Source: Asterella californica
Lineage: Eukaryota; Streptophyta; Marchantiopsida; Marchantiales; Aytoniaceae
Reading direction: 5' to 3'
Assembly (NCBI GenBank): GCA_036924285.1
Contig: JAYKYS010000012.1
Location: 2,480,001 to 2,544,000, forward strand
Length of the DNA: 64,000 nt
The notes under the pieces were generated by a model that saw nothing but the letters and a program-made list of their open reading frames with translations, did not search any database and was not told where the DNA came from. Of the stretch, positions 9,748 to 22,046 are shown one piece after another. Positions within the stretch are counted from its first letter, which is position 1. Every line of letters starts with the position of its first letter. The translations under genes were made by a program, and so were the position numbers.

Positions 9748-10931
9748 GATCTCAGAAGACAGAGTAGTCGGAGTAGCGATAGAAGAAGAAAGAAGACTTC
9801 TTCCCACAGCAAAAGATGACATCCTCAAGTAGAAGACTGTGTAACTATAAGCAAATTTGTGGTCTTCTTCCTCAAATTACTACAAGCAGGGATGGCTTGT
9901 TCGTCAGGATCCGGACTAGAAGCCTGTCAGAGTCTTAATTTCTCATTCTTATCTTATTTTCTCTTGTTTGGATTTTCCCTTCTTCCTCATCTTCCCCATC
10001 TTCCCATCTTCCTATCTTCTTCTAGTGAGCTTCCGAGACTTCTGTTGAGCTTCCGTGAAGGTGAATGTCGTTGTAGTGCTGCACGAAGACTGTTTCCGTA
10101 GGTAGAAGCCTGGGAAGGCTACAGGGGGCATACATCATGTGATTGATCTAACCCGTTGGGACGTTGCTAGTTCGACTTCTACAAAGCAGGGGCAGTCTTC
10201 TGGAGGTGTGAGAAGCCGAGTTGGACTCCCAGAAGCCGAGAATTACTTTGGGAAGATTGTGTTGAGAAGACTAGAAGAAGTGATCTGGAAGCAGGAAGCG
10301 TCTTCCCGAGCTTCCCTATAGATATTTGTGTGATATTTTAGGTGGTAGTTGTTTGTTTAGGTCGAGAGCATCTTCTGAAGGGTCTAGAAGCCGTGTGGTT
10401 TTGTGAGAAGACGGGATTTCTAGATAAAACCCGTGTGTTTGTGTGTTTGAACAGATCTTAGAACTTAGAGCAGCGATACTTGTGCAAATCCTCTGTGGGA
10501 ACAATATCTTGTATACTAAATGAGCAAAAGGAGCAATCCTGCGACACTACATATAGTGAGCACCATTTTTTACGCCGCTATCGGAGATTTCATATTAATA
10601 ACGATTGTTCTAAGCTGTCTGGATCTGTGTGCCAGTAGTTAGTTTCATACTGAACTAACTTGGGTTGTAGTTGAAAATGTTGTGGGACTCTATCTTGCTA
10701 GAAGACAGGAACCGCAACCAGAAGCTGATGAGACACATCAGGGCGAACTGGAAGAAGCCGCTTCCCCGCTTCCAAGAGCTTCTTGGAAGACTAGATCTTG
10801 GAAGACTGCAGTAAGTGCAACATGAAGCAGGAGAAGAAGACGTTCCGAACCTATGACAGGTTGTTCAGACCTCTTGCCTACCAGATCCAGTATTAGAAGA
10901 AGAGAGACGTCTCTTCTCAGCACTTTGGTGG
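9748..10931 (+). other. Probable LTR/5' leader of element E, right of the A insertion
   Basis: Continues the DNA interrupted at 985 (shared GATC). There is no good gene before the gag start at 10932. It is rich in AGAAG, GAAGCCGAG and CTTCC words, as at 1-207. The LTR end and primer site could not be placed. Most likely LTR plus leader of the E gag that follows. Confidence 0.4.
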
Positions 10932-12404
10932 ATGCCTCCGACCAGAGAAAGAAGCAGAAGACGCGCGGATAAGGACCTTGAGTGGGTGCATTCATCCCAG
11001 CGAACCGCTTCTAGAGAGCAGCGGGTATCCCTGAGACATCAAAGGAAAGAAGAAGAGCTCAGGAAGATCCGATCGATAGATTTGGAAGAGCCTTCCATAT
11101 CGAACATTATCTTTAGAGAAGATAGAAGTCAACTCGGTGATCACGTGTATAAAGTAGATTTTGGTTCTGGTTACGCGGAAGACATCTTCCCAAGTGTGGG
11201 AGAGGCTTCTCAAGGTGAAGGAAGACTGGAGGAGATCGCTCCAGACATCTCAGAAGGCGACAGCGACAGCAGCTCTGACTCAGAAGACGACATTAGTGAT
11301 TCAGACAAACCTGGGCCTTCGAGAAGACCATCTCCACCACCTGGACCTGATAAAGAAAGAAGTTGGCAGCCGCACCAGCCAGCAGTCAACATGGCTTCCC
11401 ACACTCGGCAGAAGTACCATTCGTATGATGATGATGCTGACACGGACGACTTCATCACGATGTTCGAAACCATCTCTAGATCCAACAAGGAAGACTCTGA
11501 TGTCGACAGACTCCGTGTATTTCTTAGTTTGGTTGTAGGGAAGGGAAGAAAATGGATGAGTAAAATGTTGGATGATGAGTTGGTAATGATCGCTTGGGCT
11601 ACTCTGAAGGCTGCTTTCCTGAAGAGGTTCAGAGGAGTTGGCTATGACTGAATGACGCTCATAGAACTTCAGAGGCTCAAACAGAAGAAGAAAGAGACAC
11701 TGCGGGATTACACCGAGAGGTTTCAAGACCTCTTGGATCACATCCCCCAGAACCAAAGAAGACCCGGTTATTGTGCTCAGCAAGCCGTGGACTGGTACTT
11801 GGGAGGATTGTCTCAAGATATGGAATTGTACTGTAGAAGAAGAGGAGGTGATGATCTAGTAGAAGTACAAAAGCATGCAGAGTAGTATGAAACCTCGAGC
11901 ATCACTCGGAATATGATGAAAGACAAAAGGAAGACCTCGAAGAAGTCGAAGAAGTCTTCTAGGAAGTCCAAGAGGAAGTCCAAGTCCACTGAAACTGATA
12001 ACAATGATTTAGAAGCATCCTTTACTTCGGAAGAGTCTACTGTCGAAAGTTCAGAATCTGAATCTGAACAAGAGAAGAAGACACGGAAGAAGAAGAAGGA
12101 GAAGACACGATCCAGGGAAGAAGTTGTACTGAAGACTCCTCAGACTCAGATCATTCAGTCTACTCTTGATCTCCGGATTGATGAAGTGTTGAAGCAGTTT
12201 GCCGACCTGAAGGTTCATCTTCTGAACCAGAAGGACAAGCGGAAGCAACCTCTGGCTTCCCGGCCAAACATTTGGTGCAACCTTTGTAACTCTTCCGGAC
12301 ACACCAGAGATCAGTGTACACAAGACCAAGCTGTCAATTGGGCAGGTTGGGAAGAAGATGAGGAGGGATATCTACACGATCCCAGTGGAGAATCATGCTT
12401 ATAA
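10932..12404 (+). pseudogene. Gag of gypsy element E, interrupted by two in-frame stops
   Basis: One frame of about 490 codons broken by TGA at 11649 and TAG at 11883. The N-terminal third is basic then acidic and Ser-rich; the middle is a Retrotrans_gag-type domain (GRKWMSKML, WATLKAAFLKRFRG, LRDYTERFQDLLDHI, WYLGGL). A very basic KKS/KKK tract follows, and a CCHC knuckle CNLCNSSGHTRDQC lies near 12277-12318. The TGA replaces what would be an Arg (CGA) codon in GYD-x-MTLIE, typical of CpG decay. After 12404 a second frame keeps coding-like sequence to about 12548, where minus-strand C sequence begins. No E pol is present here, so E is truncated at that junction. Confidence 0.8.
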
Positions 12405-12548
12405 GATCGAGACGATTCATCCATTCATCCCTACGCCTCCTGCTCAATATAATCATTATACACATAGAGACAGGGTTAGTAATGTACAGACCAGAACATC
12501 TTGGCAACCTTCTTCATCACAACGACCTCTAAACTCTCTCTACCACTT

Positions 12549-14014
12549 ATAATGCATTGCAAGTGGATAAGTAGGATGTAACCCATCTCGATGCCGAATC
12601 TCTGAATACTCTTGACAGGTTTGGCATGTCTCCACAAACTAAACTACATCTCTATACATGTTACGTCACCAATATGTCTCCTTCAGCTTTGTAAAAGTGG
12701 CATAAATACCTCTATGTCCTGCTCACAAGCTCTCATGAAACTCCTGCATGAGTAACTTCTGCATGTCAACCTTACACACAACCCTTTGTGGCATCTTACC
12801 ACCTTGCTAAGTCTGCTTCCACAAATAACCACCGTGTAGCAAGTAGTTATAAGCTTTCCTCCTGATCTGTTTGAAGTGGGCATCACTCCATCTTGGATGT
12901 CTAGTCAACAAGCTTAGATAGCGTCCTATGTCTATCCATTCTCCTTCATATAGCTCTTCCATGAACGGTTTCGAATGCTCACTCTCACCTCCTTGAGCTC
13001 TACAGAAAACAATAATACAAACGTCTTTTATATCTTCTACCATCTCCTCTTCATCCTCATACCTCGCACGAGACAACATATCAGATACTGGGTTGTTCTT
13101 TCTTGCTATGTGTCTGAACTCAGGATTTAAGGACTTGATGTAAGCAATCCAGCGTAACATAGCAATATCAGGGGTGTTACAATTTGTAATCATCCCTAAT
13201 TGTGATAAATAATCTATTTCTGCTACTATTGGCGCTCCAATCAAATAGTCCTTTTCAACTTTCATATCTGTAACTACTCCCCATAACTCTTTCTTCACTT
13301 GAGGATAGTTTCTATGTCGTTCACTCAACACCTTTGCTCCAAATCTGATTGCAAACCGATTCTCTTCTTCATCATCTTGTCCTACCGCCCATCTAATGAC
13401 TATCATACTAGTATCATCAGTAAGTATCACTGGTCTGCTATCCTCATAGCTCACACGATGAAATACAGGTGGAAAAGATAACAACTGCTTCAATCTCTGA
13501 ATCGCCTCAGTATGCCTCTCCTCCCATGCAAACCTCTTGTGCTTTCTCAACAAAACATAAAGAGGATCAGCCACATGTGCAAAATGTGGAATCCATACAT
13601 GATAGAAGACACAAGCTCCAAGAAACCTTCTCACCTCTGTTGTTGAACCACAAGTATCCTTCATCCGCTGTATGGCATCCACTTTACCACGATCAGGTTT
13701 ACGTCCAAACCATCCACATAGGTGTCCTACAATCACAACTTCTCGCACTCCAAATGAAGACTTGGCACCTGATAGTGTCAAGTGCACCTCTTCAAGTCGT
13801 GACAAAATTTTATCACAATCTGAAATGTGATCAGCAATGAAGTTTCTACACCCCTTCTGATTCATTGTCTCATCCTTCTCCTCCTCAACGCATCCGTTAA
13901 TTGGAATGTCATCCAAGAAAGGCATGATCTTCTCAGAAATGAACTCACGGAGAATCTTGTTCATCCCGTTCATCATGTGCGCAACCGAGTTTGTTGCTCC
14001 TTGTGGTAACGTGC
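12549..14014 (-). pseudogene. Element C pol, downstream part: RT palm, RNase H, integrase zinc finger
   Basis: Begins inside the RT at TLPQGATNSV, directly at the D junction, and reads RT with FLDDIPI (active-site DD), EVVIVGHLCGWFGR, then the RT/RNase H connection and RNase H (VILTDDTS, DMLSRARY). After a stop near 12807 the same minus strand continues as an integrase HHCC finger (HESLWAGHRGIY…CQTCQ). It ends at about 12549, so the DDE core is absent. The upstream half of this RT lies at 23173 onward. The frame preserved over about 400 codons indicates moderate age. Confidence 0.85.
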
Positions 14015-16628
14015 TGTCGCGCCTCTCATTCTCAAGATCGGGCGCAGACGCGAACAACAGAACCCTAGCGGACTTGCGTTAGGTTGTGAACGCTGCGAGT
14101 AAGACTTAACGGCTTGGCCGGCAAGTCGAGATCAGATGAACCCTAAGTGGTTCTCTGAACCAAGGTTGGAACCTTGGGTTAGGACATAAGGGCCTACCCC
14201 AAGAGGGCCCCAGACGAACGCTGACCTAAGGGGGCGAGTCTGGGAACGGGATGTCGTGATGTGAATCATTTGACATAGTAAATGATTCACTTATCACTGC
14301 TGTCGCGTTACTTAGCGCATGTTATTTCTACTCCGACATTTGATGTTTAGTAGTCTTAGAAGTTAGCTCTGTACTGTTCTTAGTCTTTTATGCTTATGGT
14401 TGACACCTTTTGCATATGGTGTTAACTCTGTCAAATATTTTGGATCCTAGTAGGTTGGTAGTATGACATTTATCTTGTTCAAGCATTCGTACGCTTGTGC
14501 CAGTAAATTCATACTTATCTATGATACTCAATGTACATGACTTAGATTTACCATGTAGATAGGGGTTTGAAATCATGGGTTGTACTTACTTGTCGCCCAT
14601 GCACGCTTTCTAGCTGATTTAAGTTATTTTTCGGGGCTGCGTGTCGTTTTAGGTAGTTTAAGTTTTACGCTGGCACTCTAGAGAGCTTGACGTGGTAGCC
14701 TATGAGTAAAACTAAGTTGCCACGTGGTTTAGGGTACTAAAGGACAACCAAGTGGAGCTATGAACTCCCGTTGGTCTGTTTTTGTCTTTTGTTAAACTCT
14801 AAATTTAGAAACAGAGCTCTAGAGTGGAGTTCGAGCAATTTGTGAGGGTACTTCGAAATCTGAGAGCACATGGAGAGAGAGCTCGTCAAGCCAAGCACTG
14901 TCAGTGAAATTTTCAGTCGATTTGAAGCAATAAAGACGAAGATATGCCCAATTGAAGTTCGGATTATGCCAAAACTGCATCACTTTTGTTTATTTTGAGG
15001 TTTTCAGTGTCATTTGCAGCAGAATTGAAGAAATCGCTTCAAAACTTCGTGGTTGCGTTCTCTGCCAGCAGGGCTACGATTTCCCAAAAAGTTTCATATC
15101 GATTGAGTAACTGAGTAATTCAGGGCGGCCGCTGAAGCAGAGGGGGTCTGAAAAGCTCTTAATCTAGAGCAGCGACTTCAGAGGAGGAGATCTGGAGTTC
15201 TGTGTACACTCAAGAGGCCCAACTTCACAGGGATGTTCAGCATCCTGTAGACTTCAAATACTGTGAGAAACTTTGAAATTCATCGAGCCAATTCTCTGTT
15301 CTAGGTCAGAATAGCTGTCTAGGTACCAGAAATTGCCATAATTTCTCTGTTCAGAAAGTTTCTACCCATATCTCGGTGCTCTGAACTGAACTCAAGCTGA
15401 AACTTCGTCTGTATGGTCAGTAGGGCCTCATTGACATATAGGAGAAGTTCTGAAGCCTAAACCATCTTATGTTTCTGATTCTTGACTGTTAAAGTTCGCT
15501 GGTGAACCTTATTACTGTTAGTTTGATCTGATTTTCACTTCCTGAGCATACTGGAGGATCTATTCGACCTGTGTGAAGATTTATAGTGCCCTTATGACCT
15601 GAAGCCTACCTCTGGATTGTAAACAACCAGAACCTGAAGCCCAGCACCTTCCCTAGTAGTCTTCCCACAACCTTCACGATCATATCGCAGCCAGAAGGTT
15701 CCGCCCTTCCCGAGGAAAACTCTCAACTCTACAACGGGCTGAAACATGAGTCTCAGACATAGGTCTGAGACGTGGGTCCGAGACGTGAGACTGAGACGTG
15801 GGCCCGAGACGTAGACGAACCACAGGGTTCGACCCTGGGTCTGGACCACAGGTTTCGGAAAAACTGCTAGGTGTTGGAGCTCCACGGACGTTTTAGGTCG
15901 TGGACGGAGCTCCACGTAAGATCTCGAGGCGAATGAGGTATCATTGGAAAGATCTCGTCGAGAGCTTTCCAGTGATATATAACACTCCTCGATCTGACCT
16001 CCGAGCTAGAAGTTACGGCCGAACCACAATCGGGTTGTGGTATAATTTTCAGGGACCAAAGAGGAGGGCGGGGCCGCCGATCCCCAGAAGTATATATGAG
16101 GGGGGCTCGATGCCTGGGTGGGCCAGGACGAGTCACCCGACCCCAGGGTTCGGCGGGCGGACTCTGGGGGCATGAGGTGATGGCTGGGCCGGTTCCAATG
16201 CACGTTTCGATCCAGACTTGGATGTCTGGACTTAGGAACGATTTAAGGGCTGGGGCAAGACTAGGGAACGAGTCGGCGGGTTAGACCACCGTTCGGGAGC
16301 CTAGACCCAGACGGACATCACGGGCGGTTGGGCAGCTAGGTGTGCTAGAGGCACCGTTTAGGACCCTGGACTTTATGGGAAGTCCGCCCCAAGTCATATG
16401 GTGACTTGCTCATGTTTGGGACCGACTTAGGCGGATCTTAGTCGGGACTTAGGATTGCTGAGCTTGATAAATAGGGAGACGGTCCGGCTCCGGTCCGGAC
16501 CAAACAGAACTAAGGTAAGTGGTGCATGGACGCTAACTTGTGATTGTGTTTGCAGGTTAGTGGTGTAAAGTTTGCGACCTACTGAGCTAGAGCTTCCGCT
16601 GGCGCAACAAGGCGGTAGGTGCGCGAAA
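14015..16628 (+). repeat. Element D 5' LTR, split by an insertion
   Basis: LTR sequence at 14015-14250 and 15734-16628 matches 22047-23172 once the insertion 14251-15733 is removed, giving about 1.13 kb. A TATA-like GATAAATAG lies near 16465. Confidence 0.9.
14252..15733. mobile_element. Probable solo LTR inserted in the D 5' LTR
   Basis: A 1.48-kb block absent from the D 3' LTR. It has TG...CA ends (TGTCGTGATG…CTCTACA) and is flanked by ACGGG at 14246-14250 and 15734-15738, with one extra A on the left. It contains no ORF of note. TG/CA ends plus a 5-bp duplication and no internal genes fit a solo LTR left by recombination. No second copy is seen in the window, so the family is unknown and the strand undetermined. 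Confidence 0.65.
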
Positions 16629-16630
16629 AG

Positions 16631-16643
16631 TGGTATCAGAGCC
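16631..16643 (+). promoter_or_regulatory. Primer binding site of element D
   Basis: TGGTATCAGAGCC, complementary to the 3' end of initiator tRNA-Met, two bases after the 5' LTR. This is the standard primer site of many plant LTR elements. Confidence 0.9.
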
Positions 16644-16749
16644 AACGCTTCGGTGAGCGAGAACTTGAGGTAGCGGCTGAAGGCTGGACGCTTGAGGAGG
16701 AACGCAAGACACGAAGTGGATCAGCGTTTCTAGGTAAACACTTGGAGCG

Positions 16750-19700
16750 ATGGCCGACGTCGGACAGAGTTCTAGGAGCAAGACCAAGAAACGAGGAGTG
16801 GCGGCTGACACCGGGACCAGATCGACTCGAGCTAGCCCCGAGGCACAGTCAGAGGACGATAACCGACAACCTTCGCCCCAACGTCAAGGAAGCCCAGCTC
16901 CAGCTGTGGCACCGCTGCAGCAAGATGGAGTCTTGCCAACGGTGCCCAACGATGCAGGCGCGGGAAGTCAAGGAGTCTTGTATGCGGAACTCATCAAAAT
17001 GATGAAGACCATGCAGGAAGGTATGACCTCCAGGGATAAACGTATCGCTGAACTTGAGGCAGGCCAAGGAAGTTCCTCGTCTACCAAAAAGCTTTGTAAG
17101 ACCAATTTGCCGACTCTGTTTACAGGTATAGGACGGGCTCGCAAGGTTAAGGATTTCTTAACCGAGTTAGACCTATACTTTGAGGCGCATCAGGCTCAGG
17201 AGTCAGACAAAGTAAGAGCGGCGGTTACGTTCCTGAAGGACCATGCGCTTCTCTGGTGGATCGCATACAGGGATGAGCATGCCTTGACCGTCTCGGCGCT
17301 TGGTTGGAAAGAGTTCAAGGTGTTGCTCGCTGGACGATTCACTCCGGAGTATCAAAGGATTCGAGATGGTGTCGAGCTAGTAAGGCTAAAGCAGACAGGG
17401 ACCTTAAGTGCTTATGTGCGCGAGTTCAGTGCCAAGCTGGATTCGTTCTCCAAGTGGACTGAGGAGACCAAAATATGTATATTCATTGGAGGACTCAAGT
17501 CTAGCTCGGAGAAGGCTCTCTTTCGGATGCCGGAGCTACCATCGACAAGTGCCGAGCTTTTGAAGCTAGCGGAGCGAATTGAGGACGACGAAGTTCAGCA
17601 ACAAAAACCTTTTGAACCACGCAGCACGGACAAGTTCCAGAAGAAGAACAAGGGCTTCAAGCGACAGTGGGATGGGGGTGAGAAGGATCGGAAGGATACT
17701 TCTGCCCCGGTAGCAAAGCGGCAACAAACAGGAGTAAAACCTAAGGGGCAAAAACCTCAGAAGGGCAATGGCGCTAAGTTTACTTGCTACAACTGTGGCG
17801 AGGCGGGCCATATTGCTAAGGGGTGTACGAAACCTAAGGTTAGTAACTGTAGCATGAATGCGTTTGTTGCAAAGGACTTGTTGGAGGGCCAGATGACTGT
17901 GACCTTGAGAACCACGAAGAAGACGCCGGGATTGATGTTTCTACAAGCCAAGGTTGCTAATCGTGATGTTACTTTTCTTGTGGACACAAGAGCGACTCAC
18001 TCCTTCATAAGTCCAAAGTTGGTGAAGAAGTTGGGCTTGTCTACCTCCAAGGCAGACAAGCCTATTCATGTGCGCTTTGCCAAGGGCAAGACGTACCAAA
18101 CTTCTGAAGTGGCCTTGGACGTACGATTTGCGTGTGGGAAGTTGGAGTTCATAGAGAACTTCATGGTGTGCGAGATGGATGATATCCATGCGGTTTTGGG
18201 GAACACTTTCTTGGACAGGTTTGAAGTGGAACTTAGGCGGAAACCTTTAAGGTTAAACGTTAGAGTTAAAGGGCGGAAGCTGGGAGTGAGGCTGATCCGA
18301 AAGGCGCGAAAGATTGATGACTTTGTAGTGAATTTGATCAAAGGCAAACAGATGGACTTCAACGACGGGGTCATGTGTTTGATGCGGGTTGCAGATTTGA
18401 TGGCGGGTGATAGGCAAGAGGAAACATCAGAAGACGCGACTAAACTTCCGAAGGTGCTTCACGAAGTGATTAAGGAGTTTGAGGATGTCTTGACGGATGA
18501 GTTACCTCCCAGGCGGGTGGTGGATCACAAGATCGAGGTCTTGTCAGGATCGGAACCACCTTCCAAAGCCCCTTACCGACTCAATCAGGTGGAACTCCTT
18601 GAGTTGAAAAGACAACTCGGCGAGCTATTAGCGCGGGGATACATTCGAACCAGCAAGTCACCTTATGGAGCCCCAGTCCTTTTTGCAAAGAAGAAGGATG
18701 GGAAGTTACGACTCTGCGTAGATTATCGTGCACTCAATAAGACGACGGTGAAGAATAATTATCCTTTGCCAAGGATAGACGACCTCTTTGATAGGCTAGC
18801 GGGCGCAAAGTACTTCAGCAGGATAGACTTGAAGTCAGGATATTACCAGATCCGGATAGCTGACCCAGATGTTGAGAAGACCGCTTGTCGAACCAGATAC
18901 GGATCGTTTGAATTCGTGGTGATGCCATTTGGACTCTGCAACGCCCCTTCGACGTTCATTACATTGATGAACACAATTTTTCGCGAGGAGATGGATGAGT
19001 TTGTCATCGTTTACATCGACGACATCTTGATCTACTCCAAAACCTTAGAGTCGCACGCGGAGCATCTAAGGGTGGTGTTGACGAAGCTGCGGGAGCATAA
19101 GCTGTTTGCCAACATTGACAAGAGTGACTTTGGTTTGGAGCGCATTAACTTCTTGGGATATGTTGTTAGTGCAGAAGGAGTCGGCCCGGATATGCAGAAG
19201 GTGGACGCGATTGTGACTTGGAGCCTCCGACTACAATGAAGGGGATGCGGCGATTCTTAGGATTGGCGCAGTTCTACCGCAAGTATGTGAAGGGGTTTTC
19301 AAAGATCGCGAAGCCGCTGACGGACTGGACGGGCAAAGACGCACAAGTAAGTTGGACCAAGGAAGTGGATGATGTGTTTCAGACGATCAAAGCTATTTTG
19401 TCAAAGGCGCCAGTTTTGAAGCTGCTGGAGTTCGACAAACCATTCGAGGTGTACACGGACGCGAGCGACTATGCGATTGGCGGAGTGTTGGTGCAGGATG
19501 GAAAACTTGTAGCATACGAAAGCAAGAAGTTATCTGGGACGGAGAGTCGTTGACCGACTCACGAGAAGGAACTGTTCGCGGTGGTTCATTGCTTGAGGAA
19601 ATGGCATCATTACTTGGGACTTCACAAAACCCAAGTGTATACTGATAATATTTCGCTCAAGTACTTTGAAACACAAGATCGGGTGACGCCAAAACAACTA

Positions 19701-21317
19701 CGGTGGCATGATACCTTAGCGCTCATGAACGTGGAATTAATCCACAAAGCGGGAAAGGACAATGTGGTTCCTGACGCCTTGAGTCGCAAGGAAGAATATC
19801 TTTCATCGTCAACACAGATTTTGCGAGCTATGTATTCTAAGGAGTCAGACTTGGAGAGGCAAATACGTGAAGGTTACATGGGCGATGACCAAGCGAAGGA
19901 ATATTTGGAACAACTCAAGCGAGGGGTGAAGTTGCAGAATATGCAGCTAAGACATGATTTACTCATGTTCAAGCAAAGTCGGGTTTATGTGGGACAAGGA
20001 AAACTTCGGACTAAGTTACTCAAAGAATGTCATGATGCGCCCTTATCAGGACATAAAGGAGAAAAGTCCACTTTAGCAGTGATAGCTAAAAAAATTTATT
20101 GGCCTCAAATGAAAGACGATGTTTCCCACTTTGTGAAAACATGCGTAACCTGTCAAGCGAATCGTGTTTCTTACGAGAAGAAACAAAGATTGCTTCATCC
20201 TTTGCCGATTCCAGCCAGACCTTGGGAAAGCATTAGCATGGACTTCATTACCTCTCTACTTGACTCGAATGGATACAACGCGATTTTTGTGATAGTTGAT
20301 CGGTTTAGCAAACTAGCGAAGTTTGCTTCGACCTTGGACACTGCAACAGCGTTCACGACTTCTCGCTTGTTCCTAGATACTTGGTGGCGTTCACATGGAT
20401 TACCTCGGAGTATTATTTCAGATCGAGACTCTAAGTTCACAAGTGCCTTTTGGAAACACTTGTTCCAAAAATTGAGGACTAAGTTAAAATTTAGTACCGC
20501 CTTTCATCCGGAAACAGATGGGCAAACAGAACGAGTTAACTCGGTTCTGAATCAATACTTGAGGAATTATGTGAGCGCAGACCAAAGTGATTGGACGGAG
20601 TGGCTCAGTCTTGCGGAGTATTGCTACAATTCCACGAAGCATTCGGCAACCGGTGAATCGCCGTTCTTGCTGGCTTACGGACGTGAGCCAGAAGGGCCTC
20701 TTGACTTGACTCTTGCAGGGAGTTCTACATCGGCACGACCAAGAACACGGCAAACATCAGCTGAAGAGTTGGTGGCGACAATGCAGCGGCGCGAGGAGCA
20801 AGTAAAGAGCAACCTCGAGAAGGCGCAGCAACGGTACACGAAGCAAGTAAACAAGCATCGGCGGCAAGTGAAGTTTCAAGTGGGCGAAGAAGTATGGTTA
20901 AGTGCGAAAAACTTCACACTTCCGAAGGAAATATCGGCGAAGTTTTCATCGAAGTTCGCGAGACCCTTTGTCATTGTCAAGAATCCGCACGAAGACGTCT
21001 ATACCTTAGACCTTCCGCGCGAGTGGCAGTTGCATCCAACTTTCCATGTTTCTTTATTAAAGAAATACTTCAAGGATGATTTGTGACCGGAGCGCAAACA
21101 GGTTCTTAGGCCTCAACCTGATGTCGTGCAAGGCGAAGCAGAATATGAGGTGGAGTCCATTTTGCGATCTCGGTGCAAATCAAACCGGATGGAGTACTTG
21201 GTCAAATGGCGTGGTTACCATTTGAAGGAAGCAACTTGGGTGCCAGAGGAAGATCTCGCACATGCGAGCGAAGCACTAGACCTCTTCAAGCGGAGACAAG
21301 GACAACAAGGGCGTTAG
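16750..21317 (+). pseudogene. Gag-Pol of element D with C-terminal chromodomain, broken in three places
   Basis: The frame opens with [16 protein letters not shown]. Domains: Gag with LLWWIAYRD and a CCHC knuckle [14 protein letters not shown] (17788-17829); protease with VDTRATHSF near residue 411, where the third residue of the D-T-G triad is Arg (GGA to AGA); RT with [10 protein letters not shown] near 19012. A one-base deletion near 19221 shifts the frame. RNase H (VYTDASDYAIGG) continues to a TGA at 19551, where the family would have a Trp or Arg. Integrase follows at 19581-21086: HHCC finger, MDFITSL, SDRDSKFTSAFW and TDGQTERVN. A TGA at 21084 separates a chromodomain (EVESILRSRC…YLVKWRGY…TWVPEEDL) ending at 21317. 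Chromodomains are thought to steer insertion to marked chromatin. The element cannot make an active protease or a continuous Pol. Confidence 0.92.
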
Positions 21318-22046
21318 CAAGATGAGGACATCTCCTTCCAGCGAGGGGTGAAGAAACGACGAACCATACGAGTAGCAACTTGAGGCGATTTGGGCCGATG
21401 GACTTTGTAGCTTTGACTTGTGTTTGGAAATAAAGATTTTGTTTCTTGAAAAATTGTCTAAGTGTATTGGTAGTGCATGGCTATGACTAGTTCTGATCAG
21501 ATGCCTAGGATGTTGTCAAGAGGAGGAACGAAGCACACTCAAAGGAAGCGAGCTGGTTTGGATAAGCATCTAAATCAAGACTAAGTCTTAATGTCCAGAC
21601 TTAGATTTGCCGTAGCGTTGGCAAAGCAAGTAAGTACTTTCATACTTGTCTTGGGGCTTGGGGTGATCTTGCTTTGTGGTTTTCTACAAAGTAAACTTAG
21701 TCTCGCGTCTAAGTCAAATCAGATTGCGACCGGAAAGTGAGTTTCGGGGGACCTTGTAAGTAGGTGTGAATACTTATAGTTAGCAAGTTAGAGTCTTAAG
21801 TAGAATGTTTAGAAGTTGCCAACTAGTTTTGTTTAGGGTAAGCCAAAAAGGTAAGGCTTTTCCCGAGACTAGTTGGAATTTTCTAAGTGTTCTAGCGACA
21901 ACTTAAGACTCAAGCCAAGAAGGGAATTGCGGGTTAGCTACCAGAACGCAATTCTGACGCCAAGGGGTTGGCTACCCATTTTGAACTTGGTGTTAACTTA
22001 AAGGATCATTGTTGATGAGGGCATCAACCTCCAAAGTGGGGGTGAG
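21318..22046 (+). other. 3' untranslated region of element D
   Basis: About 730 bp between the chromodomain stop and the 3' LTR with no ORF of note. It ends in the polypurine tract AAAGTGGGGGTGAG used to prime plus-strand DNA. The length is ordinary for chromoviruses. Confidence 0.7.

Noticed and set aside
15867..16645. Frames of 60-90 codons in the D LTR, repeated at 22164-22680
   Set aside because: They occur in both LTRs because the DNA is repeated, with stops in differing places and no domain.
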